41,039 bases of DNA. Source: Entamoeba invadens IP1 (taxonomy: Eukaryota > Evosea > Mastigamoebida > Endamoebidae). Under the pieces are notes generated by a model. That model was not told the origin of the DNA. It made no database searches and worked only from the letters and a program-made list of their open reading frames with translations. The position numbers and the translations under genes were made by a program. The stretch covers positions 91,527-132,565 of the forward strand of contig NW_004443736.1 in assembly GCF_000330505.1 (NCBI RefSeq), written 5' to 3'. Numbering within the stretch: position 1 is the stretch's first letter; every line of letters starts with the position of its first letter. Of the stretch, positions 20,329-30,960 are shown piece by piece.

Positions 20329-21181
20329 TTTGTTTGAAATCAGAATATATTGAGTTATTCAAGTTGTAAATATTAATATCAATTATGTTTCAAATATTTT
20401 TTATTAATAATTTTTAATATATTTGATAATATAATAGTGTTATCATTAATAACATTACAACACAATTAATGTTTTGTTTTTTGTTTTATTAGTGTTTTGA
20501 ATGTGTATACACGTTTAAAATAGCAACGATACAGAAAAATCTATGTCATACGTATTTGTTTTGAAATAATAAATAGTGTTTGGACAATTTCAGAATGTAC
20601 ATTTTATTACTCAAATTATTGTTGAAAAAAGATTGTCAAAATAAAGACCATACTCACTTTATGCAATCAATAACGTTGATATATATATATTTAGCATTCA
20701 ACACAATTAAATTAACGAATAAAAAATACCGTCAACTTACAAAAATGTAGTAAATAATATAATATTTAAATTGATAATATTTTATATGAAATCAAATAAC
20801 TAACATCATATCATGTTGTTTATTTTAAATTCATTAATAAGCATTTAATGTATTTGATATGAAGTAAATAGATTATCAACAAAATTGGTCTATCTTATTT
20901 AATGTTACACAAACAACAATAATTTTCCAATAAATTTGAATTATTGTATACAATTAAAAATCATATTTGTTTAAAAACTTTTAATTTATAGTTAAGACGT
21001 CATTAAATATATATTTACTGTTTTATTATACCAATTCAATTGTTTTGAAAGTTAAATTAATTTGTATTGATTAACATTATCTTTAAATATACAACATTTT
21101 ATTAAATATTAAAAGTATTTTACAACAACAAATATTATAATTATATTCATATCAAATGTAAAAAATAAACAACAAATGATG
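20329..21181. other. AT-rich convergent spacer
   Basis: This is the 3' side of both neighbouring genes. It is AT-rich with a short (TA)n run near 20680-20692. No gene is visible. Confidence 0.6.
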
Positions 21182-21934
21182 TTACTCATCTAACACTGTT
21201 TTGCTGTCATTGGTGAATCCTTTTAATTGTAGCAATTCGTTTTTGTTGTCGATTCTATAAACAATGGATGATGACGGATGTCTCACACCATTTGCCATCA
21301 ACACTTTTTTTGATACGACCAGGTCGTCGTTTTTTCGAGACAAATACGGATGTTTCAAATAACGGATACGATATGTTTTATCGCCAACAATGATAGTGTC
21401 CCTGTTGTTGATACCCTTCGTAATGTTGACGATATAAATACTTTCTTTGTCATCTTTAGAAACATCAGTGACAATTTTTGTACATCCGCAATACGCCTCT
21501 TCAATTGTGATGAAAATGATATTTTCACGCGTTTCTTCAGCAAATAAATCACTTTGTTGTGTTGTTGCTGTTGGTGTTGTTGTGTTTTCTGTGTCGTTTG
21601 AATTTTGGTTGGAATTGTCATTATTATTACGAGAGTTCGCTGCTAATTGGTGCTGGTTTGTATCGTTTGTCTCGCTATCTTGTTGTGTATATTTATTCAT
21701 AAAATCAATCATCACATTTTGTGCTTCTTCAGAACACTTCTTTTTAAAAGATGTTTTTTCATTTTCATGTGTTATTTTTAAAAGAATTATCTCTTCACGA
21801 AGAGCATTTAATTCTTCAGTCAAACAAGTTATGATTTCATTCTTTTGTTCATTGGCTTGTGCCAAAATGTGATACGGCATACGCACTTCAATATAAAAAT
21901 TACTGTTTGAACTGTCAACAAAATTCATCTCCAT
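21182..21934 (-). CDS. J-domain-less DnaJ C-terminal-domain protein with coiled coil
   Basis: The product is 250 aa. Residues about 28-75 form a probable coiled coil (ALREEIILLKITHENEK). Residues about 83-128 are a Gln/Asn/Thr-rich linker. Residues about 137-215 resemble the first beta-domain of the DnaJ/HSP40 C-terminal substrate-binding region: a start like ITIEEAYCGCTKIV, then ITKGINNRDTI, and HPYLSRKNDDL (195-205), which parallels HPxFxRxGDDL of type II HSP40s. No J domain with an HPD motif is present and there is no room for one, so the protein cannot stimulate an HSP70 ATPase by the usual route. It may bind clients or another J protein through the coiled coil. The assignment rests on motif similarity only. 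Confidence 0.65.
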   Translation of the reverse strand: MEMNFVDSSNSNFYIEVRMPYHILAQANEQKNEIITCLTEELNALREEIILLKITHENEKTSFKKKCSEEAQNVMIDFMNKYTQQDSETNDTNQHQLAANSRNNNDNSNQNSNDTENTTTPTATTQQSDLFAEETRENIIFITIEEAYCGCTKIVTDVSKDDKESIYIVNITKGINNRDTIIVGDKTYRIRYLKHPYLSRKNDDLVVSKKVLMANGVRHPSSSIVYRIDNKNELLQLKGFTNDSKTVLDE

Positions 21935-22016
21935 TATTAATTAGATATTACAAATGAAGTTTGTATTTTGTATAATTGCAATTAATTATATTATTATTAT
22001 ATAATTATAAAATAAT

Positions 22017-22058
22017 TATATTATTATTATTATTATTATTAATATTAATATTAATATA
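22017..22058. repeat. (ATT)n / (ATTAAT)n microsatellite
   Basis: A run of ATT trinucleotides (about 22018-22041) passes into TTAATA hexamers up to about 22058. It lies about 120 bp upstream of the tRNA-Ile gene. Short tandem repeats next to tRNA genes are a known feature of Entamoeba tRNA arrays, but only one unit is present here. Confidence 0.7.
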
Positions 22059-22177
22059 TCTGTTATTATAAAGTCGATATTTCAAACTATATTTAAAAAA
22101 GGTTGTTTGTTTTAAATGCAGTTTACTTTAAAATAGTTGTCACGTGTCAATAGTATTAGTTATTTTATGAATAAGAA

Positions 22178-22260
22178 GGCCCCGTAGCACAGTCGGTAGT
22201 GCATCGTACTTATAGAATAGAGATATGCGAGGGTCGCGGGTTCGATCCCCGCCGGGACCA
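22178..22260 (+). tRNA. tRNA-Ile (UAU anticodon) with a 10-nt intron
   Basis: The cloverleaf is clear. The acceptor GGCCCCG pairs with CGGGACC except for one C-A mismatch (3:70). The D arm is GCA/TGC, the anticodon stem TCGTA/TGCGA, the T arm GCGGG-TTCGATC-CCCGC and the discriminator A (22260). The anticodon loop reads C, T33, T-A-T, A37, then ten extra bases (22215-22224), then A38. Removing those ten bases restores a 7-nt loop with anticodon TAT, which reads AUA. An intron at this position is expected for this isotype in Entamoeba. T4 and T6 runs at 22261-22264 and 22270-22275 serve as RNA polymerase III terminators. Confidence 0.92.
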
Positions 22261-24688
22261 TTTTGATTCTTTTTTAATAAAACATTTTTTTAATTATTAT
22301 AATTATAGATTTATAAAAACAAATATTATAACATTTGTATTTCAACAATAAGAATTGTATTATATTAAAACATATTTAATTTTATTGGTTTAGTTTTTGA
22401 TTTAATTTATTAACATCATTGTGTCTTTTTGTCAGTACAAACAACAAGTTATACCATTAAAATTTATTTTACAATTTTTTTGTATTATTGATTTCATTTT
22501 AGTCATATTGTATGTTGTTAAAAAAATTAAAATTATAATTGTTTATCCATTACTTGATTTCATGTAATTATTAAATATTAACTTAGCAATTAAATATATG
22601 TAAAATTTAATCTTTAAGAAATAACACTTTTTACTTAATATTTCATATCTATTATAAAATAATAATTTGACAAAGTTGGCACAGTGATGAAGAATAATTC
22701 TATTATACATCACATTCATACAATAATATTGTTTTAATTATGTTTGAAAAATGCACCAAAGTTGATTGTTTAAAATCACAGTATATTTGGTAACAAACCA
22801 AACCAACCCAATTCTTAAATGTTTTATATATTTTATTTGTTTATCACATAATAACAAGTATTGTATATAAATAAAAAGAAGATCTTGAATGATGTTGAAA
22901 ATTAATGTCAATAATGTTTTAAAAATGATGATCATAAGTAAATTTAACACAATTTTAAATGATAATTGATATAAACCCAAGTTAACATTTCAACACTATA
23001 CAAACATTTTTATTCGTATTTATAATGTTATGATATGTTCAAAGTGTTTTACAAAAATAAAAACTTTACAATATTTTAAGATAATCTAAAAGAAATACAA
23101 GTACAACACCCCAAAGATACATTTTAATTATTTTGAAGTTACAAAAAGTACACTTTTTGTAATTTGTACAATTATTTTTGTATTCACATATTACAAACAT
23201 TAAGTTATTTATTTGTAAAAAACAATTAAAATTATTAATGTCAATATCTGGTAACATAATTTAACACATTTAAATCAATAAAATGTTTAATAAAATTGTT
23301 GTGTATTTTTTATTTTGTAATGTTATGATTTAAAAACGGTAAAAATATCAATTAATAAATGTACTTAATTTTTTAAATTTAACAAACGTTGAAATTCCAT
23401 TATTTTACTTGTTTAAACAATAAATTATTTTGTTATGTTAATTATAGCATATTGAATTTGTTTATTTAATTTATCAATACATAAACACATGTTTCGTTAT
23501 TGTGTCAATTTAAACTTTGAACTTTACACTGAAAGTAAAACCAACTGTGTTTAATTGTTTATAAAGTCGTCATTTAAGCATTGTATTATTATCAACAAAT
23601 GTCAATATCAATGATAATAATTATTTCTTTTTATTTAACAATAAAATTTACAGAGAAATACATACAATATCAAACTGATCAAAGTAAGTTATTTGATGAA
23701 TGAATCAATTTGGTTTGATCACAGTATCACCAAATAAACAAGTATTTTTGAATTATGTTTTAATTGCCTTAATTTAATTAAGCAATGTTAACATATCATC
23801 GAGTTTTACAATATATAAGATTGGTTTACCATCACTAATTACAAATTAAATAAAAGTTATTTATTCGAATTAAACTAATTTTCCATTTTGAGTGTTTAAA
23901 CTTTTAATGAACACTACATTTAAAATGTTATTCAAATATCAACATAATGTTAAATTATTGGTTATAATTTTATGTTATTATTCAATCAAATAATAATAAA
24001 TAAATTAAATAATAATTACTAATAAATTATAAATTGTTGTTCGAACATACAAAAGGTGTTTTGCACCAAATCAACAAAAATATAACAATTTTATTTAATT
24101 GAAACAACGAGGCATTTACAATATATTGGTGTAAAATCTGATTATATTAATGAATATTAATATATGATTAAAAAAAGTTGAAAACATTATTCTAAATTAA
24201 AATTATTATAAAATACATAAAAATATAATATATACACCTTTTTTGTTAAAAAAAGTATTATATTCAAATTACTTATAACGTTGTGTAATTGTTTATGTAT
24301 ATATAACTTATCAAATAGTTTGTGTAATTGTAAATTATCAATGTGTGTCAATTGTGTATCAAATAAAATTTATTGATTTAATAATAAATATATATTTTAA
24401 TAATGTAATTTTGAACGATATTAGTATAGTATTTAAATCTATAACAAATAATATCTGTAAAATGTTTTGTCATATGTTATAAATCAATAAAATTACACAA
24501 CCATAAAACTTCAAGTTACAATAAATATTATTAAACTAAATTCAAGTTATTAAAATTTAATAAGTTGAATACTTAAATATATAATTTGTTATCGTATTAA
24601 ACTAATATATAAAACACAATGAAGTAAATAATTACACACATTAAATAACAGTATAAAAGTCTTGTAGAAACTCCATAACCACAACACG
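22261..24688. other. 2.4-kb AT-rich spacer, no recognised gene
   Basis: This is one of the longest empty stretches in the window. It consists of A/T-rich sequence with short simple repeats. Small open frames on the minus strand (for example around 22738-22980) have the Ile/Leu/Phe/Asn composition expected of random AT-rich DNA. No tRNA boxes or paired termini were seen. Confidence 0.6.
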
Positions 24689-25675
24689 ATGTCCAAAACA
24701 CTTCTGATCATAGACGACTCCACCAATTGGTATGAAGTCTTTGGCAGACACCCAAAGCTCCCCAATGGCGATGATTTAAAGATTGAGCAAACTGAGTGGA
24801 AGTTGATAAGCACAAAAGCAGCTAAAGGCAAAGCGTATGTCAACATCAGTCCATCACCAAATCCGTTTCTATTTACAAATCAAAAAGAGGAGCGATTGGT
24901 TGTCCCAGACATGTTGTTGGTTCGTAATGTCCCCATCAACATCCACAACACCAATTACTTGAACCATTTACTCACATTTGCCATTGCCAACACTCCCGCA
25001 GTCAATGCCGTTCAAGTAATGGTCAACGACTTAAATCGGCCATTGCTGCATTCCGAGTTGTTAAAAATAGAAAAGCGATTGATTGAGTTGCACCATGGCG
25101 ATGCCGAGTGGGAGAAGACGCGCATCAAAGTTGTTGATTTGGAGTACAACTCAAATCAAGGCGATGCGCCTTCGTTTGGTGGTGCACCAGTCCCAGAGAA
25201 GTGGCCACAAGTTGTCAAAGTTGCGACCATTCATGGGGGGTACGGTAAGACTGTTGTTCACGACAAAAAGGAGTTGAAAGACGTTGCGTCTGTTATTGCT
25301 GTGGGTAACTCGTATTACACCGTCGAACCGTTTTTGAACGAAAATTATCAAGTCAGAGTGCAATACATTAATGGACACATCAGAGCATTCAGAACACGTT
25401 CAGAAGACAGCTGGAAATACAACTGGGGCACGTCTGAATACAAAGACGTCGAAGTGCTGCCAAGGTATAAGGAGTGGGCAGAAGAGGCACATAAGATATG
25501 GGGCGGTCTCGACATGTTTGCCATCGACATCATCATGGAAAAAGACGGGTCGGAAACTATCATTGAAATCAACGTCTCAGCTATTGGTATCACAGATTGC
25601 AATGCAAAGGAAGACGTCCAATTTGTTAAGGAACTGATCATGGAAAAGATGGACAAAGAATACTACAAGAAATAA
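24689..25675 (+). CDS. Synapsin-like ATP-grasp protein
   Basis: The 328-aa product matches the synapsin central domain from end to end. LLIIDDSTNWYEVF at the start and KIEQTEW (31-37) correspond to the N-terminal pre-ATP-grasp part. VVPDMLLVRN (71-80) precedes the ATP-grasp fold. PQVVKVATIHGGYGK (173-187) gives the nucleotide-binding Lys and Gly-rich loop. YTVEPFLNENYQVRVQ (210-225), SWKYNWGT (241-248), GGLDMFAIDI (272-281) and IIEIN (291-295) supply the acidic and metal-binding positions. In animals synapsins bind ATP on synaptic vesicles; the enzymatic reaction, if any, is unknown. The vesicle-tethering tails of animal synapsins are absent. Inositol 1,3,4-trisphosphate 5/6-kinase is the main alternative among ATP-grasp families but fits less well. 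Confidence 0.8.
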   Translation: MSKTLLIIDDSTNWYEVFGRHPKLPNGDDLKIEQTEWKLISTKAAKGKAYVNISPSPNPFLFTNQKEERLVVPDMLLVRNVPINIHNTNYLNHLLTFAIANTPAVNAVQVMVNDLNRPLLHSELLKIEKRLIELHHGDAEWEKTRIKVVDLEYNSNQGDAPSFGGAPVPEKWPQVVKVATIHGGYGKTVVHDKKELKDVASVIAVGNSYYTVEPFLNENYQVRVQYINGHIRAFRTRSEDSWKYNWGTSEYKDVEVLPRYKEWAEEAHKIWGGLDMFAIDIIMEKDGSETIIEINVSAIGITDCNAKEDVQFVKELIMEKMDKEYYKK

Positions 25676-25708
25676 CTGTTTTGGAACCGTTTTATTTGTC
25701 TAAATTAA

Positions 25709-25749
25709 TTACATCATATTTCAAATTATAAATATGAAATATGATGTAA
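25709..25749 (+). terminator. 14-bp perfect hairpin just after the synapsin-like gene
   Basis: TTACATCATATTTC (25709-25722) is the exact inverse of GAAATATGATGTAA (25736-25749), separated by 13 nt. The stem starts 33 nt after the stop codon. It may act in 3' end formation or as a 3' UTR structure. AT-rich DNA makes inverted repeats common, but a perfect 14-bp arm so close to a stop is notable. Confidence 0.4.
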
Positions 25750-28149
25750 ATGTAAATAAATGTTATATAATAATAATTATTATTATTATATAATTTCGTG
25801 TTTGTTCATGATTAAATGTATTTTTGGAAATTATTATATTTTATTAATAGTAAATTCATAGTAATATTATAACTCCTTATATAGTTTTGAAAACGCAGCA
25901 GACACAAAAATAATAAAAAAGACGTCTTTATACACAGGAGGAAGTCCATAAACCAAAAAGGACGTTTTTGGCCTATTTTCCTGTTTTTCGTTTCCGTGTC
26001 CGTCCTTTTTCTTATTTGTACACACTTTTGAATAATAAAATTTATTAAAATTGGGTTGAAAATGGTCAAAAGCAGTATTATATTAAATTCTTCTTTTTAG
26101 TATCTTTTTATGAATTGCTTATTGTTTGAAAATATTTCACTTTTTTAATTTTTATTACATAATCTTTACTTTTTGGCAATTTGAAAATGCTATCAGGGTT
26201 AGACATTTATATAGTAAATTTTGTGGCTGTTGGCAAAAAAGCTCATTTTTAACAAAAAAATATTGTTTTGTGGTGTTTTTTTTGTTTTTACTCTAATAAT
26301 GGCTTTTTTTCATTCAAAAATTTTTTTTATAATCAATAAAATTTGTTGTCCAAAAAGTTTATATTAAAAATGACAAAATTTTTACAGCAATACACCGCAA
26401 AAAATGGGATTTATAGTTTTAATAAAACTATACTAAAATAGTTGTTATTTTTAAATTATTTTACTAAAAAATACAATTATTTCACTCAAATATTCGGGTA
26501 AAAACATTGTAATTGTAATATTTTTATTTTGTATTTTTTTGAATAATTAACTGAAGAATCAAAGCATCACAAGAGTTTTAAGACAGCTTTCTCAAAAGAA
26601 TCTACTTTAAAAGACCATTTTATAACGTTTTTATGTTGTATAAATCAAATCTGATTGATTACATTTATCTTCAAAACACACTTATTCAATTCATTTTTGT
26701 ATTCTATATAATTATAAAAAACAAGTTATTTTATTTAATATAATTTTTGTTATAAACAATATTGTTTTTATTGATACAATTTTACAGAATAGTACAGTGT
26801 TGTAAAACATTACAAATGAACTGACTGGTCTCATAATTTTTGGTAAAACAATTAAAATTTTGTTTTTACTTGTTTTTACAACAAAAGTCATTTTTAAATT
26901 ACGTTTTTTGGACGACTTTTAATAATAAAACCACAATTATTTAAGCAAATTTCTGGATACAGTTTGTTATTGTTCCGATAAAAAATATAACATTATTAAA
27001 TTACTTAAAATAACAATATTAACATGTTTGCCAAATAAATTGGCAAATAAAAGAATTATTTGCACGATGAATAAGTTTAAAGTTATTTTTTATTTTCCTG
27101 TTTTTATTTCGTTTATGTTGTATTAAAACAACGATAATAAACGGGAAAATCCAGCAAACAAATGACATTTGAATAAATGTTACAAAAAACTTGTTCGGGT
27201 TCAGAACTTGCACTCTTTTACGTTTATTGTTCATGATTAAAATATATTTATCACAAATTGTGCATTAAAAAGAACTAAATAAACATGATAAAAATAACGT
27301 AATATCAATATTTTTTAATGCAAAGTTTTATATATCGTTAAATCATACAACAAACATTAAAAAAATAAGTTATAAAATTATTAAATAGTTAAAAAAAGTT
27401 GCCATAAATGGGGAATTTTGCCAATTAACACATCTATTATTTATTAAACAAATTTAAAAACAACAGAAAAATAAGAATTGTTAATGTTATATTTATCAGC
27501 AATATCATCGTTTGCAAACATTGATACCAAAGAATAATTAATATAAATATATTATTATTAAGATAAACAATTAAAAATAATACATTAAACCAACTAGTCC
27601 AAAAAATAAACAAAAACAAACTGATGGCATTAGAAATTGATCTATTTAAACATTGATGATTTAAAAATTACAATATGTTACATACTAATATTTGATAAAA
27701 ATAGTTGTATACCTATAATATATAATTAATTATGATTGTTTAAACCATGTTAATTTTATGATGGTAAATAACAATTCAATATGCCGTGTTTAAAAATGTA
27801 TTTATTAAAAAAAGTACTGTAAAAATAATAATAGCATTAAAAAAATAAAATTAACATACTATATTTTGTAAATAATAAATAAAATTTGTTATTTTATAAA
27901 TAGAAATTGTTCGGGTTCAAATGTTTTTAATTAAATGGAAAAATTTGTGAGAAAAATTTGGGTTGTGTCTTGTACTTTTTAGTTCTGTTTTTTTTTTCAA
28001 GTTGGGTTTGTAAAAAAACATAAAAATAAATGTAACTTGATTTTGGCAACTTATTACCAAGATCCTAATACATAATTGATCTTATATTCGAGAAGTTGTG
28101 TTGCCTGTCTTTATAACCAACCAGTTTTACAAATAAATAAAAGACAGCA
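25750..28149. other. AT-rich spacer with a small hairpin cluster
   Basis: No protein-like frame is convincing. At 25955-25964 and 26001-26010 the sequence AAAAAGGACG and its inverse form a 10-bp stem around a GC-richer segment. This segment is open on the minus strand but unrecognisable. TGTTCGGGTTCA occurs twice, in opposite gene-poor contexts (about 27191 and 27908). The remainder is simple AT-rich DNA. Confidence 0.45.
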
Positions 28150-28151
28150 TA

Positions 28152-29860
28152 GTCCGGCAAACAGATTCAAAAAACGTCCGTTATAAATTCGGCAATGCAT
28201 TTTTTCCGAAATTTCTAAAATTTTGAACTTTCCAAAAAGTTTGCATAAGGATCACATTTTCAAATAACATTTTAAAGTAAAACTCATATAATTATCTTTA
28301 TCAAAATATTTTTATAAAATTCATTTGAATAACAACAACTATTTAAAATGTTATATTTATTACATTTTCAATAACAAAACAATATATTTGATATTATTTA
28401 AAAATGAAAAAATATATTATATTATTATAGTTGAATATAACAACAGTTTTTAATAATGACCATTCAATTATAATTAAACCTAACAAATTGAAATTTATAT
28501 ATTATAAATATATTATAAATATACTAAATTATTTTTAAAACTTAAATAAAAAATATTAAATAATATAGTATAAACTATTATAATTCAAATCAATTGTTTA
28601 TAATATAAATATAATAATATTATTAAAAATTTAACTACAATTAAAAAAGTGTATTAAAATTAATCATAATATGTATAACAAATAATAGTACAATAATCAA
28701 AAATAATAAATATCAACTTTTAAGAACTATTGGTAAAACCAATAACAACTATTGAATAATAGTAAAATAAAACAAAATTTGTATTTATAAAATTTTAATT
28801 ATATGTTAACTATTAAAATTTTATTAATTATAGTTTAAATAGTAATAAAATTTTTATCCGAATTTAATATAATATTTTATTGATTTGCAATTGATATTAT
28901 TTATTACTTTACCATTTATATCACATTTATATTATTATCTATATTGTGTATTGATTTATATTCATTTAATTTTTTATTAAATAGTTTAATTTAATTGGAA
29001 AATTAACATTTAAATTATATTTCATTTTTATATTAATTTTATTTGAATTTATTATATTTATCAATTATACTTAACAAAAGCGTAAAACCGAACCCACCTT
29101 AAGAACAGTTAATTACATTATACATTTTTCTTTATCTTTTGAATAACATCACTATCAAAATCCAAAATTATGGGATTATATTCAATTAAACAAATAATAT
29201 AATAAAATATATTATAACAATAAATTTTATTATATTTTAGTTTATAATAATAATAAAAATTAATCAATGTATTAAATAATAATTATATAAATGGTTTACT
29301 TTCTTATTTGACTTAATAAATAAATTATTAATTATTCAAAATATAACATTATAAAAAATAAAACAAACAAAATTTATTAAGTTTATAATGGACATTTTTC
29401 ATTACTATTAATTTAAATAAATAGATTTATATAATTAATATTAATAATAATATTATTACTATTACTATTAATAATAATGATAATATTATTATTATTAACT
29501 ATTAACTATTATATCAGTTAATATTTATAATAATAAAAAATACTATTAATTTAAACAAAAAAAATAAAATTCATTTTGTTTATATGGACGTTTTTATTTC
29601 ATATGAGTTTTGTTTTTTCATGTTAATATATAGTAATTTTTAATTGTAAATATATAGTAAATTATTTATTTTTAAAAATAATGTTAAAAATAACACAATT
29701 GTTTTATTAAAACCCCAAAATAGTTTTTAAAGATTTTTCTGAATTTCATTTTGAGTAACTAACAAAACAAAAAACAAAACATTGGTATTTTTTTCGTTTA
29801 ATTTGCCGCAAGTTATGGACTTTCTATGTAAAAAATAAAATGAAATTCTATTTGCCGGAC
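28152..29860. mobile_element. Possible 1.7-kb TIR element with TA duplications
   Basis: TAGTCCGGCAAA at 28150-28161 and its inverse TTTGCCGGACTA at 29851-29862 are exact over 12 bp and similar for a few bases further in. If TA is the target-site duplication the element is 1,709 bp. In a genome this AT-rich a 12-bp inverted match containing CCGG is unlikely by chance. The interior has no open frame and is among the most AT-rich DNA in the window, so this would be a non-autonomous element. AGACAGC also occurs a few bases outside both ends in direct orientation, which leaves the duplication size uncertain. Confidence 0.45.
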
Positions 29861-29862
29861 TA

Positions 29863-30579
29863 TGAAGACAGCCACAAAAAAATGTTAAATTATTGTTTTC
29901 AACAATAAAGAAAAAAATACTTGCATTTTATTTATTTACATTATATTTCATACTTTGGCTAAATTTTATACTATTTTCTTCAGACAACAAGTTTTATTGT
30001 TTAAATTAATAATATGTTGATTAATATTTAATAAAATGATAAACAAATATAATAACTATGTTATGTTATTTCGAAATTTAAGTAATATTTATTCACTTAT
30101 ATAATATTTCAATTTAATTAAAAAACTTAAAAGAGCCGATTACTCGTAAAAAGTAAGACTTATTATTCAACTGTTACGATTTTAATATAACACAAATAAA
30201 TGAATTGTTATAATTACTTTAACATATTAATGTCGTAAACAATGGAACGTTTAAAGTTTTATTCGTCAAAATATATCAAAAACTTGCAATTAAAATGACT
30301 TTAGCATTAATCATTATATGTAAAAATGCAGATAACAAATTCAAAACAAAAACATTTAAAATGCAAGCAGTAATAACTTTGGAAACACTGTAGTTATTAA
30401 ATTACTTTAATGTGTCTGAAACATTGGAGCATTCATAAAAGCGTTTTAATAGATTCAGAAAACAACATTGCCAACGAGTGTGTTATTTTCTTATAATAAC
30501 AAGAGCATCATCGGTACATAAATTATAATCAACATTTACCAGGACTTTATTGTTTCATTCAAAAAACCTCATTTTTATT
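29863..30579. other. AT-rich spacer
   Basis: No gene is visible. CAGTGTTTCC-type sequence occurs in inverse orientation at about 30379-30392 (ending CACTGTA), resembling a mariner-type terminus. No close partner was found. Confidence 0.4.
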
Positions 30580-30960
30580 TTTGGATATATCAACTATCGA
30601 AGCGAATATAAAAAGTTCTTTCAACAATATTACTTTGATTTTTTGTTTAATCAAGACGACAAAATATTGTGCAAGAAATGCTTGGCGACAGTTTAATACT
30701 TGCTGTTATATATAGTAAAGTACGTTGGAAAAACGGTTACGCATCCAAAATAACAGCAAGTTGTTACATTTTTATTGGAAATAACAGTAAAAAACATTGT
30801 GAAACATTTTAAGAATAACAATATCATATTGAACTTCACTTGCCTCGAAATGTTGGAGACAAAATTTTAACGCGCATTGAGCATACGTTGTTAACCCAAC
30901 AGCAAACACAACACGTTTTGAAGAAAGTGGGAATAATGGCGAACATAACACAACTAAAAT
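30580..30960 (+). pseudogene. Degraded coding fragment, possibly a BED-type zinc finger
   Basis: One plus-strand frame reads FDFLFNQDDKILCKKCLATV, a stop, then further coding-like text with NIVKHFKNN and CLEMLETKF interrupted by more stops. A C-x2-C pair after acidic residues with a downstream His is reminiscent of the BED finger that opens many hAT transposases. It lies about 1.5 kb upstream of the hAT remnant on the same strand. The match is short and the frame is broken, so this is tentative. Confidence 0.25.
30698..30761. repeat. 12-bp inverted repeat with 40-nt loop
   Basis: ACTTGCTGTTAT (30698-30709) and its exact inverse ATAACAGCAAGT (30750-30761) form a stem around a loop containing the GC-richer GTTGGAAAAACGGTTACGC. 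It overlaps the degraded coding fragment. It could be a hairpin RNA, a remnant pair of transposon ends or chance. Confidence 0.4.

Noticed and set aside
24689..25675. Inositol 1,3,4-trisphosphate 5/6-kinase as the identity of the ATP-grasp protein
   Set aside because: The N-terminal DD-x3-W and KIEQTEW motifs and the SWK-x-N and GGLD segments match synapsin order and spacing better. A profile search would decide.
27191..27919. TGTTCGGGTTCA sequences as possible tRNA B-boxes
   Set aside because: They lack the B-box CC end, a paired T-stem and any A-box upstream.
26796..30392. TACAGTGTT at 26796 and CACTGTA near 30390 as ends of one 3.6-kb element
   Set aside because: Similarity fades after about nine bases, so chance is likely in this composition.
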